Part shown: piece after piece, positions 44,035-53,137 of the stretch
Layout: each line of letters opens with the position of its first letter
Position numbering within the stretch: position 1 is the first letter of the stretch
Origin: an uncultured Microbacteriaceae bacterium
Lineage (GTDB): Bacteria; Actinomycetota; Actinomycetes; Actinomycetales; Microbacteriaceae
Reading direction: 5' to 3'
Assembly: GCA_903940225.1 (NCBI GenBank)
Contig: CAJAKC010000007.1
Coordinates: forward strand, 1 to 64,000
DNA: 64,000 bases
The notes under the pieces: model-generated
The model's database searches: none
What the model saw: only the letters and a program-made list of their open reading frames with translations
What the model was told of the DNA's origin: nothing
Program-made: the position numbers and the translations under genes

Positions 44035-44582
44035 GTGCCGTCACTCATTCCGATTTTGGGTATCCCCGAGCACAGGGGTCACCGCGACCCGGCTTGCGCG
44101 CCATTTCTCGTCAACAGCCTCGCCTTTCTGTCAAGACCGTCACCGTCCTGGTTTCCGCCTTCGTTGCGCTCATCATCGTGAGACTCTTTGTGACCGTGGC
44201 GATTGAATCCTCGGCTTACGAAATCGCATCGCTCAATCAACAGAACGTCAGCTTGGGCCGCGACGCTGCGTTCCTCCAAGAGCAGCTCAACGTGCTCGAT
44301 TCTCCCCAAAATGTCGCCGCAATGGCCGCGGAACTGGGGATGGTCTCGAATTCTCGACCCACCTATCTTCAACTTTCCGATGGCAAGGTGTGGGGCAGTG
44401 GCAAAGCCGCCAGCGCTCGTTCGACGTCAGTTGCGACCGTTGCAAACGACCTCATCGGCGCATACGGTCAAACACCGTCACTTGCGGGCGTGGCAACTCG
44501 GTCGGCCACCAACGGTGAGACACAATCGGGTAGCGCCTCAACGGCTGCGCCGACGGGGATTCCCGCTCCGTTCACTCACTAA
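44031..44582 (+). CDS. ftsL: FtsL-like division protein
   Basis: A 183-residue bitopic membrane protein. A basic cytoplasmic part (residues 1-35) is followed by one helix, VTVLVSAFVALIIVRLFVTV, at about 37-57. A coiled-coil segment follows with EIASLNQQNVSLGRDAAFLQ near 65. The remainder is Ser- and Thr-rich and extended. FtsL is poorly conserved in sequence, and the call rests on size, topology and position between rsmH and ftsI. It works with FtsQ and FtsB to activate FtsWI. Confidence 0.85.
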   Translation: MSAVTHSDFGYPRAQGSPRPGLRAISRQQPRLSVKTVTVLVSAFVALIIVRLFVTVAIESSAYEIASLNQQNVSLGRDAAFLQEQLNVLDSPQNVAAMAAELGMVSNSRPTYLQLSDGKVWGSGKAASARSTSVATVANDLIGAYGQTPSLAGVATRSATNGETQSGSASTAAPTGIPAPFTH

Positions 44583-44606
44583 AACGACTCGACAAGGATT
44601 CAGCTG

Positions 44607-46361
44607 ATGAGCAATTCGGCACTGATTTCTCGACGAATCGGGCTCCTCCTCCTCGCCGTAGTCGCAATTGTTGCGCTCTTCATCGGTCGATTGTTTTGGA
44701 TTCAGATTGTTGACGGGCCCCGGCTTTCACGGGAGGCTCGCGACCGACAGAGCATTGCGCAGACTCTCTATGGCACGCGAGGATCCATTGTCGACACCAA
44801 TGGGGTGGCGCTTGCCGAAAGCGTCGAACGCTATGACATCACAGTGTCCCCGAAGTTCGTGTCGGACTTTATTCGTGATGGAGAGCCCGTCACAATTCAG
44901 GAAGCCTTGACCGAACTGGCCACCGTAACGGGTGCAGACCAGGGAGTGATGCACACCGCAATTACGGGCGATCCGACCTCCGACTTCGCCTATCTAGTGA
45001 AGGGCGTCACGATCGATGTTCTTCGCACGGTGCAAGACCTCAAAATCCCATGGGTCTACAACGACCTGAGACCATCCCGCACCTATCCGCGGGGCTCGGT
45101 TGCGGGAAACCTCGTCGGGTTCATGGGAACAGACGGTCCACTGACCGGTGTTGAGTACTACCTCAATGACTGCCTCAAGGCAACTAACGGGTCGAGCACT
45201 TATGAACGAGGTGCTGATGGGATACGAATTCCTGGGTCAACCGTAGTTCACACCGATTCCGTGAGCGGAGGCACAGTTCGGCTCACGATCGATTCTGACC
45301 TTCAGTGGTTCGCCCAGCAAACTCTCGCTACGGAAGCGAGAAAATTGCAAGCGCGCTGGGCTACAGCGATCATTGTTCGCGTATCCGACGGGCATATCCT
45401 TGCCGCGGCGGATTGGCCGAGCGTGGATCCGAACAACGTCGACGGCTCGAAAGTCGATGACATGGGCGCGCGACTGTTCACATCTCCTTATGAACCCGGT
45501 TCCATCGTCAAACCGCTAGTGGTCGCGGGGATGTTGGACACTGGGGTGATCACTCCGACGACGACCATCATCGCGCCGGGGAGGTTCAAGATCCCGGGCG
45601 GCGGGTATATCAAGGATTCATTCAGCCACAGTGGTCTCAGCCTTACGACGGCCGGAGTGCTCGTTCAATCGTCCAACACGGGAATTGACACTCTGTCGCT
45701 GGCTTTGACAAAAAAACAGCGGTACGACATTCTCACGTCGTGGGGCCTCGGTTCGGCGACTCCGGTTGGGTTCCTGGGTGAAGATTCAGGTCTGGTCGTG
45801 TCGCCCGACGTCGTGGACGATGTCACTCAATTCACCGAGTTGTTTGGTCAGGGGATGACGGTAACGAGCGCGCAAATGGCGCAGGCCTATCAGATCCTTG
45901 CCAACGGAGGCAAGCGTATGCCACTAACACTCGTCGAGCAGTGCACTCAACCGGACGGGAAAGTGACTTTTGAGCCCACGGAGAATTCGAGCAAAGTTGT
46001 CTCCAAGCGCGTCGCCAAGACAACGGTTCGAATGATGGAAAACGTCGCTCGATACGGTTCCGCGGCACGGGTCGTCAAAGTGCCCGGGTACCGAATCGCC
46101 GTCAAGACGGGTACCGCGGAGGTGGCACGAAATGGCAAATACACATCCGACCGCATCATCTCCGTTGCGGGAATTGCCCCTGCCGAGAACCCACAATTCG
46201 TCGTCATCGTGACCATCGGCATGCCGAAAGTGCGGCGGTCGTCGTACTATGCCGGCCCTGCTTTCGCTACTCTGATGGGGCAAGTACTGAAGTACTATCG
46301 AGTCGCACCCTCGACGGGTAAGTTCCCCGCGATGGATCTCGGTCGAGACGGAAAGGGTTGA
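44607..46361 (+). CDS. ftsI: Septal peptidoglycan transpeptidase FtsI
   Basis: A 584-residue class B penicillin-binding protein. A membrane helix occupies residues 12-30 (LLLLAVVAIVALFIG). The dimerisation domain is in 50-210. The transpeptidase domain has SxxK as SPYEPGSIVKPLV near 297, SxN as VQSSNTGID near 352, and KTG as IAVKTGTAEVAR near 498. It cross-links septal peptidoglycan together with FtsW. Spacing from ftsL is 24 bases with an AAGGA upstream. Length is normal; no C-terminal PASTA domain. Confidence 0.95.
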   Translation: MSNSALISRRIGLLLLAVVAIVALFIGRLFWIQIVDGPRLSREARDRQSIAQTLYGTRGSIVDTNGVALAESVERYDITVSPKFVSDFIRDGEPVTIQEALTELATVTGADQGVMHTAITGDPTSDFAYLVKGVTIDVLRTVQDLKIPWVYNDLRPSRTYPRGSVAGNLVGFMGTDGPLTGVEYYLNDCLKATNGSSTYERGADGIRIPGSTVVHTDSVSGGTVRLTIDSDLQWFAQQTLATEARKLQARWATAIIVRVSDGHILAAADWPSVDPNNVDGSKVDDMGARLFTSPYEPGSIVKPLVVAGMLDTGVITPTTTIIAPGRFKIPGGGYIKDSFSHSGLSLTTAGVLVQSSNTGIDTLSLALTKKQRYDILTSWGLGSATPVGFLGEDSGLVVSPDVVDDVTQFTELFGQGMTVTSAQMAQAYQILANGGKRMPLTLVEQCTQPDGKVTFEPTENSSKVVSKRVAKTTVRMMENVARYGSAARVVKVPGYRIAVKTGTAEVARNGKYTSDRIISVAGIAPAENPQFVVIVTIGMPKVRRSSYYAGPAFATLMGQVLKYYRVAPSTGKFPAMDLGRDGKG

Positions 46362-46365
46362 CAAC

Positions 46366-47910
46366 GTGTCAGGGAACATGCCCCCGGTCATCCGACCCGA
46401 ATTCGTCAGCCCACGCTCGGTTGAGTTGCTGGCGGACGAACTGGGACTCAGGATTGTTGGAAACGCGCGTGGGGTAGAGGTAACCGGGCTCACCGTCATG
46501 ACGCGCGAGGTTCGGCCAGGGGACATGTTCGTCGCAGTTCGGGGTGCGAGTCGCCACGGCGCTGAGTTCATTTCGGAAGCCGTTGCGAATGGAGCGGTTG
46601 CGGTTCTCACCGACGACGAAGGCGCCACTATCGCTGTGGATTCGCCCATCCCACTTGTTGTGGTCAATTCACCGCGCGAGGCGCTGGGTGAGGTTTCACG
46701 CTGGGTGTATCGAACCGATGACAACGCCCCGCAGTATTTCGGGATTACCGGCACCAACGGTAAGACGTCGACCGCCTACCTACTCGAGGGAATCCTCAAT
46801 CAGCTCGGCGTCACGACGGGTCTCTCGTCAACCGCCGAGCGCCACATAGCGGGAGAAGTCTTTGTTTCCCGCTTGACGACCCCCGAAGCGAGCGAAATGC
46901 ATGCCCTCATCGCCCGGATGAAGGAACGCGATGTTCGAGCGGTTGTGATCGAGGTTTCAGCGCAAGCGCTCACGCACAATCGAATTGCGGGAATCATCTG
47001 CGACGTTGCTGCCTTCACCAACCTGTCGCACGATCACCTCGATGATTATCCGGACATGGAAGCGTATTTCCAGGCAAAACGACAGTTCTTCGAACCTGAG
47101 CACGCATCCCGCGGTGTCGTCTCACTCGATTCCTCGTGGGGAGCCCGTGTCGTCGACGAATCGCATATTCCCGTCACAACCATCTCGTCAATGGGGGATC
47201 CAACGGCGCAGTGGCACGTCGAGATTACCGAAGACGATCCCGCCTACACGGGATTCCGGTTGACCGGCCCCGAGGGAGTCACCATCGAGACGCGCGAACC
47301 GGTGATTGGACGCCACATGGCGGCAAACGCGGGGCTCGCCATCGTCATGCTCATTGAGGCGGGCTATTCACCGGACGCGATCAATCAGGCACTCGAACGC
47401 GACGGCGGAATTCGCGCGTACCTTCCCGGTCGCACGGAGAAGGTATCGGGGGAGAGCGGACCCAACGTGTACGTTGACTTTGGCCATTCGCCCGACGCGT
47501 TCGAGCACACACTCGCGGCGGTTCGCCGATTCACGACGGGTCGAACGATCATGGTGTTCGGGGCGGACGGCGACCGTGATGCGACCAAGCGTTTCGACAT
47601 GGGTCGAGTGTCCGCCGAGGGGTGCGACGTGCTTGTGATCACCGACCACCACCCGCGATTTGAAGACCCGGCGTCGATTCGCGCGCAGTTGCTCGTCGGC
47701 GCGCGCTCCGTTGACAACGGCCCAGAAATACACGAGGTCTCGCCACCCGAAGAGGCGATTCGCTTCGCGGTGTCGCTCGCGGGCGAGGGGGATTCGATTC
47801 TGTGGGCAGGGCCCGGACACCAGAACTATCGCGATATCAGGGGAGTGCGAACCGAGTATTCTGCGCGTGATCTTGCCCGAGCAGCGCTGGCCGAAGCAGG
47901 TTGGGCGTGA
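46366..47910 (+). CDS. murE: UDP-MurNAc-dipeptide ligase MurE
   Basis: A 514-residue Mur ligase that adds the third amino acid of the peptide stem. The ATP-binding loop is FGITGTNGKTSTAYLLEG near residue 125. The UDP-binding N-domain has RPGDMFVAVRGASRHG near 50. The amino-acid-selecting loop reads VITDHHPRFEDPASIR near 424, in place of the DNPR that marks diaminopimelate-specific enzymes. This fits a non-diaminopimelate stem residue as found in Microbacteriaceae (lysine, ornithine or diaminobutyrate), but which one cannot be told. Its stop overlaps the next gene by four bases (GTGA). Confidence 0.93.
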   Translation: MSGNMPPVIRPEFVSPRSVELLADELGLRIVGNARGVEVTGLTVMTREVRPGDMFVAVRGASRHGAEFISEAVANGAVAVLTDDEGATIAVDSPIPLVVVNSPREALGEVSRWVYRTDDNAPQYFGITGTNGKTSTAYLLEGILNQLGVTTGLSSTAERHIAGEVFVSRLTTPEASEMHALIARMKERDVRAVVIEVSAQALTHNRIAGIICDVAAFTNLSHDHLDDYPDMEAYFQAKRQFFEPEHASRGVVSLDSSWGARVVDESHIPVTTISSMGDPTAQWHVEITEDDPAYTGFRLTGPEGVTIETREPVIGRHMAANAGLAIVMLIEAGYSPDAINQALERDGGIRAYLPGRTEKVSGESGPNVYVDFGHSPDAFEHTLAAVRRFTTGRTIMVFGADGDRDATKRFDMGRVSAEGCDVLVITDHHPRFEDPASIRAQLLVGARSVDNGPEIHEVSPPEEAIRFAVSLAGEGDSILWAGPGHQNYRDIRGVRTEYSARDLARAALAEAGWA

Positions 47911-48332
47911 CAGCACCGGCAACTCTCGCCGACGGCACGATCGTGCTTGACGGCTCCTCGATCACGGACACCGACGCAATTCGCGACCTGCAGTCCGACC
48001 TCGCCGAGTGGCGCCTTCGCGGGCACCCGACAATTCATGTCGCGGGAGCGTTCGGTGCAGGCTCGGGTTTCGATGCGATGGATGCACTCGGTCGGCGCAC
48101 CGTCAGACTCAACATCGGCACGCTCATCGTGATCGGCGCCGATGCGCGAGTGATGTATCTCGCCGCCGAGCTCGAGGGTTCGTGGGACGGGGAGTCGCTC
48201 CCTGTCGCTGATATCAACTCCGCATACGATGAACTGAAACGATTGCGGGGAGACGGCGTTGTCATTCTCGTCACCGGTTCGACTGACGGAACAATGCCCG
48301 AACTGGTGGAACGACTGAAGGAGAGCGCGTGA
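47907..48332 (+). CDS. Stand-alone MurF C-terminal domain (murF locus, ligase domains missing)
   Basis: A 141-residue protein from GTG 47907 (an upstream TTG is possible). It matches only the last third of Mur[20 protein letters not shown] near residue 60, then [19 protein letters not shown] near 85, and [20 protein letters not shown] near 118. Before that, the first 55 residues cover the beginning of the C-domain, but the usual NDAYNANP motif is replaced by LDGSSITD. There is no GTNGKT loop and no UDP-substrate domain. Both ends use GTGA overlaps with murE and mraY, and codon use matches its neighbours, so it looks translated. D-Ala-D-Ala ligation must be done by another gene, or this domain has a new role. 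Confidence 0.82.
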   Translation: MTAPATLADGTIVLDGSSITDTDAIRDLQSDLAEWRLRGHPTIHVAGAFGAGSGFDAMDALGRRTVRLNIGTLIVIGADARVMYLAAELEGSWDGESLPVADINSAYDELKRLRGDGVVILVTGSTDGTMPELVERLKESA

Positions 48333-49426
48333 GATCTCTGCTCTTGGGTGCGGGATTCGCCCTGTTCTTCACGCTGTTCGTTACCCCGGCGTTTATGCGG
48401 CTCTTCGAGCGAATTGGCTGGGGCCAGTTCATTCGCGACGACGGGCCTCAAAGTCACCACACCAAACGGGGCACTCCGACCATGGGTGGCATCGTCATCA
48501 TTTTCGGAGCGGTGCTCGGATACTTTTTTGGACACGCGATCGACGCGTATCCGCCCTCAGCCAGCGCGCTGCTCGTCATTTTCATGATGGTCGGTATGGG
48601 TCTCGTCGGCTTCATCGACGACTTCACAAAAACACGCAAGCAGCGCAGCCTTGGTTTGGGTGGTTGGGCCAAGATCGCCGGGCAAGCAGCGATTGCCTCC
48701 GCATTCGCGCTTCTCGCCATCAATTTCCCTGACGCCAACGGAATTACGCCGGCGTCCCTTGCCATTAGTGCGGTTCGCGACATTCCGTGGTTGAACTTTG
48801 CTCTCATCGGCGGCGGGTTTGGAATCGGACTTTTTGTTCTCTGGGTCAATCTCATCGTTGTTTCGACCGCAAACGGAGTCAACGTTGCCGATGGTCTCGA
48901 CGGTCTCGCGTCAGGAAGCGCGATTCTTGCGCTCACCGCCTACGTCGTCATCGGATTCTGGCAATTCAACCAAAGCTGTTTCAGTCTCGTGCTTGATCCT
49001 GAGGTCCAGTACAAGTGTTACGAGGTGCGCGACTCTCTCGATCTCGCCGCTATCGCTGCCGCGATCGCCGCTAGCACCGTTGGCTTTTTGTGGTGGAACA
49101 CGTCGCCGGCACAGATCTTTATGGGCGACACGGGGTCGCTCGCACTCGGTGGAGCGCTGGCCGCACTCGCCATTCTGACGCGAACCGAAATTCTCATCAT
49201 CCTCATCGGCTCACTGTTTGTCATTGTTGCTGGCTCGGTCATCATTCAGCGGTTGTATTTCAAGCTGACGAAGGGCAAACGCATCTTCCTCATGAGCCCA
49301 CTGCATCATCACTTCGAACTCAAGGGCTGGGCGGAAATCACGGTCGTTGTGCGGTTCTGGCTCATCGCAGCATTCGGTGTAGCCGTCGGCATAGGCATCT
49401 TCTACCTCGAATGGGTGAGCCGCTGA
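48329..49426 (+). CDS. mraY: Phospho-MurNAc-pentapeptide transferase MraY
   Basis: A 365-residue polytopic membrane enzyme that makes lipid I from UDP-MurNAc-peptide and undecaprenyl phosphate. Motifs are [17 protein letters not shown] near residue 45, the aspartate pair in [17 protein letters not shown] near 91, and [20 protein letters not shown] near 178. [13 protein letters not shown] near 264 and [15 protein letters not shown] near 325 are also intact. GTG overlaps the MurF-domain stop; the end overlaps murD by one base (TGATG). Confidence 0.95.
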   Translation: MRSLLLGAGFALFFTLFVTPAFMRLFERIGWGQFIRDDGPQSHHTKRGTPTMGGIVIIFGAVLGYFFGHAIDAYPPSASALLVIFMMVGMGLVGFIDDFTKTRKQRSLGLGGWAKIAGQAAIASAFALLAINFPDANGITPASLAISAVRDIPWLNFALIGGGFGIGLFVLWVNLIVVSTANGVNVADGLDGLASGSAILALTAYVVIGFWQFNQSCFSLVLDPEVQYKCYEVRDSLDLAAIAAAIAASTVGFLWWNTSPAQIFMGDTGSLALGGALAALAILTRTEILIILIGSLFVIVAGSVIIQRLYFKLTKGKRIFLMSPLHHHFELKGWAEITVVVRFWLIAAFGVAVGIGIFYLEWVSR

Positions 49427-50901
49427 TGTCACTCCGTGCGGGCCTCACCAGCTGGCACGCCGATTGGACTGACCTCAAGGTTCTCGTGGTCGGTCTCGGA
49501 GTCACCGGTTTCAGCGTCGCCGACACACTGTGGGAATTGGGTTCTACCGTGCTCGTCACGACTCGAGAGGCGGGGGAGAACCACCGCGCGATGCTCGACG
49601 CCCTCGGAGTTGAATACGTGCTTGCCGAGGACGAAGCAGCATTGGTCGTGACGGCAAACGATTTTGGACCCGACGTGGTTATCGTCAGTCCCGGGATCAA
49701 CCCGCGTCACGCCATTGTCGCGTGGGCTAAGGATGCAGGCGTTCCCGTGTGGAGTGACATGGAACTTGCCTGGAGAGTGCGGGACAAGGTTCGGACCGCT
49801 GAGTGGATCCTCATCACCGGCACGAACGGGAAGACGACGACAACCCAATTGACGAGCCATGTGTTGACAACCGCTGGTTTTCGAACAGCGGCCGTTGGCA
49901 ATATTGGGACCCCCATCCTCGACGCGATCCGCGATCCGCTGGGTTTCGATTTTCTCGTGGTCGAGATTTCCAGCTTTCAATTGCACTGGCTTCCCGGTGT
50001 GGGCGAAGGCGCACTGCGACCGATGTCCAGTGCGTGCCTCAACGTCGGTGATGACCACCTCGACTGGCACGGCACGGCGGCCGCGTATCGAGCGGCGAAG
50101 GGTGCTGTTTACGGGAACACCCGTGTCGCCGTGGTGTACTCGAAGGTTGACCCCGTAACCGAGGCCCTCGTGCGCGACGCCAATGTCGCTGAGGGGTGTG
50201 AGGCGATCGGCTTCGGTTTCATGACTCCCGATACCGGCGAACTCGGGACGATCGAGGGACTGCTCGTTGATCGTGCGTTTGTGCCCGACCGGCGCAACAC
50301 CGCTCATGAGATTGTCACCGTTGACCACCTCGCCGAGCTGGGTTTTGCTACACCTCACATGATTCTCAACATTCTCGCCGCGTCCGGATTGGCGCTTTCC
50401 GTCGGCGCATCTGCCGAAGCGGTAGCGGAGGCGCTCGATTCTTTCGCTCTCGACCATCACCGCTGTGAAACGGTGGCCGAATTCGATGGCATTCGGTGGG
50501 TTGACGATTCCAAGGCGACGAACGCGCACGCTGCCAATGCGTCGCTTCGGTCGTTCCCGTCACTTGTCTGGATTGTCGGTGGGTTGTTTAAGGGAACCGC
50601 AATCGATGAGCTGGTGCAGGCACACGCGTCTCGACTTCGAGCAGTGATCGCCATCGGACTCGATCGGGATGAACCCCGCAGGGTGATGGCCGAATGGGCG
50701 CCACACATTCCCTTTGCTGAAATCTCGGGCGACGACATCATGAGACAAGCGGTCGCGGTGGCCGCGGAACACGCCCACGACGGGGACACCGTGCTGCTCG
50801 CCCCCGCGGCGGCGTCGATGGATCAGTTCGTGGACTATGCGGACCGCGGTCGACAATTCGCAGCTGCTGTTCGAGCACACGTGGGACTCGACGATGAATA
50901 A
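49426..50901 (+). CDS. murD: UDP-MurNAc-L-alanine:D-glutamate ligase MurD
   Basis: A 491-residue Mur ligase. The N-terminal Rossmann loop is VLVVGLGVTGFSVADTL near residue 18, the ATP site is ILITGTNGKTTTTQLTSH near 127, and the C-domain carries RWVDDSKATNAHAANASL near 348 with the catalytic-region Lys. ATG at 49426 overlaps mraY. The frame stays open far upstream, but that is mraY in another frame. It overlaps ftsW by eight bases. Confidence 0.95.
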   Translation: MSLRAGLTSWHADWTDLKVLVVGLGVTGFSVADTLWELGSTVLVTTREAGENHRAMLDALGVEYVLAEDEAALVVTANDFGPDVVIVSPGINPRHAIVAWAKDAGVPVWSDMELAWRVRDKVRTAEWILITGTNGKTTTTQLTSHVLTTAGFRTAAVGNIGTPILDAIRDPLGFDFLVVEISSFQLHWLPGVGEGALRPMSSACLNVGDDHLDWHGTAAAYRAAKGAVYGNTRVAVVYSKVDPVTEALVRDANVAEGCEAIGFGFMTPDTGELGTIEGLLVDRAFVPDRRNTAHEIVTVDHLAELGFATPHMILNILAASGLALSVGASAEAVAEALDSFALDHHRCETVAEFDGIRWVDDSKATNAHAANASLRSFPSLVWIVGGLFKGTAIDELVQAHASRLRAVIAIGLDRDEPRRVMAEWAPHIPFAEISGDDIMRQAVAVAAEHAHDGDTVLLAPAAASMDQFVDYADRGRQFAAAVRAHVGLDDE

Positions 50902-52048
50902 CCCGCGTCGAACCACCGTTCGAATTCCGAACCTGTTTAGTTCCGATTCGCCTCTCGTCACGACTCTTTTGGCGATCACGGCGCTACTCGTTGGTTTCGG
51001 ATTACTGATGGTGCTGTCGGCTTCATCGATTACGAGCGGCATCAACAATGACGGAAACTTTTTACACGACACACTCACTCAGTCGGCGGGAGTCGCTCTC
51101 GGCTCCGCCGCGGCCCTAATCATCGCTCGATTTCCGCTCGATTTCTGGCGGCGATTTCGAAACAGTTTCATCGTGATCGGAATCGGCTTGCAGGCCGCGG
51201 TTCTGCTGGTGGGAGATTCCTACGGCGGGAACCGGAACTGGATCCAGATCGGTGGCGTTTCACTGCAGCCGTCCGAATTCATCAAGCTTGCTCTCATCGT
51301 GTGGCTCGCGGTGTGGATTCACGACAATCCTCACCACTTCGACCAGCCCCTCTTGTACTGGTGGGACCGGCAATTGCTGTGGATTATCGCCCCGGTCCTT
51401 CTCATCCTCGGCGGGGGTGACATCGGCACCGTACTTATCATCGGTCTCATCATCCTGGGCATGTTGGTTATCGCGGGTGCTCCAGCGCGACCACTTGTAT
51501 TTCTCGGCTTGTCCGCCATTCTCCTCATCGTCGCCTATGTCACCATCGCGCCGAGTTCTCGCGGCGATCGCTTCTCAATCTGGTTGAGTGGTTGCAAGCC
51601 CGAGGATTACGAGGGCGCGTGTTGGCAGACGATTCACGGTTATTGGGCGCTCGGCTCGGGAGGCCTCTTTGGTTTAGGCGCAGGAAGTTCGCGCTCTAAA
51701 TGGTCATGGCTCCCTCACGCAGAATCGGACTATATCTTTGCGATCATCGGCGAAGAGTTCGGACTTGTTGGTGCCATCTTCCTGCTGCTCATCATTGTTG
51801 CTCTCGCGGTGACACTGGTTCGCCTGATGCGCGCCTATCCGCAACCGCTCACGCGCGCGATCATCGCCGGGGTCCTCGTATGGATTGTCGGGCAATCGCT
51901 CGTCAACATCGCCGTTGTCCTCGGGCTCTTGCCCGTGCTCGGCGTCCCGCTGCCCATGGTGTCCTCGGGCGGGTCCGCGATCATGGCGAATCTGCTCGCC
52001 ATCGGTGTGGTTATTTCGTGCGTGCGATACGAGGAGAGGTACGGATGA
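50894..52048 (+). CDS. ftsW: Peptidoglycan polymerase FtsW (SEDS family)
   Basis: A 384-residue SEDS glycosyltransferase with about ten membrane helices. The family blocks are QIGGVSLQPSEFIKLALIVW near residue 118, GGLFGLGAGSSRSKWSWLPH near 258, AESDYIFAIIGEEFGLVGA near 277 and GVPLPMVSSGGSAIMANL near 355. It polymerises lipid II at the septum with FtsI. ATG at 50894 lies in the murD tail. It overlaps murG by four bases (ATGA). Confidence 0.95.
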   Translation: MNNPRRTTVRIPNLFSSDSPLVTTLLAITALLVGFGLLMVLSASSITSGINNDGNFLHDTLTQSAGVALGSAAALIIARFPLDFWRRFRNSFIVIGIGLQAAVLLVGDSYGGNRNWIQIGGVSLQPSEFIKLALIVWLAVWIHDNPHHFDQPLLYWWDRQLLWIIAPVLLILGGGDIGTVLIIGLIILGMLVIAGAPARPLVFLGLSAILLIVAYVTIAPSSRGDRFSIWLSGCKPEDYEGACWQTIHGYWALGSGGLFGLGAGSSRSKWSWLPHAESDYIFAIIGEEFGLVGAIFLLLIIVALAVTLVRLMRAYPQPLTRAIIAGVLVWIVGQSLVNIAVVLGLLPVLGVPLPMVSSGGSAIMANLLAIGVVISCVRYEERYG

Positions 52049-53127
52049 CGACGTACCTGCTCGCGGGTGGGGGTACCGCCGGACACGTCAATCCGCTCCT
52101 GGCGACGGCCGACGAACTTCGGCGGACCGAAAAGAGCGCAACTATCATCGTTCTTGGCACGGCGGAGGGTCTCGAATCTCGACTCGTTCCGGAATCGGGA
52201 TTTGAACTGGTGACAATTGCGAAACTGCCGTTTCCGCGAGCCCTGTCTGTTTCTGCGGTGACCTACCCCGCACGACTCGCGAAGGCCGTGAGGGCGGTGC
52301 GGACCATCATTCGCGAACGCAAGGTTGACGTCGTAGTCGGGTTTGGTGGTTATGCGTCGGCGCCGGCCTATCTCGCTGCCCGCGCGGAGCGAATCCCCAT
52401 TGTCGTTCACGAAGCAAACTCGATTCCGGGCATTGCCAACAAGCTCGGCGCAGCGTTCACTCGATTTGTCGGCGTGACCTTTGCGGAAACTCCCATCGCC
52501 CACGCCACAATGGTCGGAATGCCGCTGCGGCGAGAGATTGCGAGCCTCGATAGGGAATCTCTTCGAGACGAAGCGCGCCGCTTTTTTGGGATTCGCGGAA
52601 CCAACCCTGTGTTGCTCGTCACGGGGGGCTCGACGGGGGCTGCTCGAATCAATGCCACGGTTGCCGCGACGGCCGCGGAAATCATCGCTTCCGGCTGGGA
52701 CATCATCCACACGGTGGGTGAGTCGCGAGAATTCCGTGACCCCGCAATCCCCGGGTACCACGCTCTGCCATATTGCAACCGGATGGATCTCGCCCTAGCC
52801 GTCGCGGAACTCGTTATCGCCCGCGCGGGTGCGGCGACGGTGAGTGAATTGTCCGGCCTGGGAATTCCCACAGTGTTCGTGCCCTACCCGGTCGGAAATG
52901 GCGAACAGACGCGAAACGCCTCGGACATAGTCGCCGCTGGCGGCGCACTGCTGTGTCTCGACGCCGATTTCACCCCCGATTTTGTTCGAACAACGGTTCT
53001 CGGGCTGATGTCCGATGCCCCAGCGCGGCGGGCGATGTCACAGGCTTCCACGTCGGTGGGGATTCGCGACGGCGCTGCGCGACTTGCCGCACTGATTCGC
53101 AGCGCCATCGCACAGGCCACCCCATAG
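52045..53127 (+). CDS. murG: UDP-GlcNAc:lipid I transferase MurG
   Basis: A 360-residue GT-B glycosyltransferase that converts lipid I to lipid II on the inner face of the membrane. The N-terminal loop is YLLAGGGTAGHVNPLLATA near residue 4. GFGGYASAPAYLAARAERIP near 98 and LLVTGGSTGAARINATV near 190 are intact. The UDP-GlcNAc site is ARAGAATVSELSGLGIPT near 258. ATG at 52045 gives the standard start; the longer frame reads through ftsW. Ten bases separate it from murC. Confidence 0.95.
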   Translation: MTTYLLAGGGTAGHVNPLLATADELRRTEKSATIIVLGTAEGLESRLVPESGFELVTIAKLPFPRALSVSAVTYPARLAKAVRAVRTIIRERKVDVVVGFGGYASAPAYLAARAERIPIVVHEANSIPGIANKLGAAFTRFVGVTFAETPIAHATMVGMPLRREIASLDRESLRDEARRFFGIRGTNPVLLVTGGSTGAARINATVAATAAEIIASGWDIIHTVGESREFRDPAIPGYHALPYCNRMDLALAVAELVIARAGAATVSELSGLGIPTVFVPYPVGNGEQTRNASDIVAAGGALLCLDADFTPDFVRTTVLGLMSDAPARRAMSQASTSVGIRDGAARLAALIRSAIAQATP

Positions 53128-53137
53128 GGTTGGTGCT

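Noticed and set aside
49429..50529. A 366-codon frame antisense to murD
   Set aside because: murD is intact with all Mur ligase motifs and is coupled to its neighbours. The antisense product has no recognisable domain.
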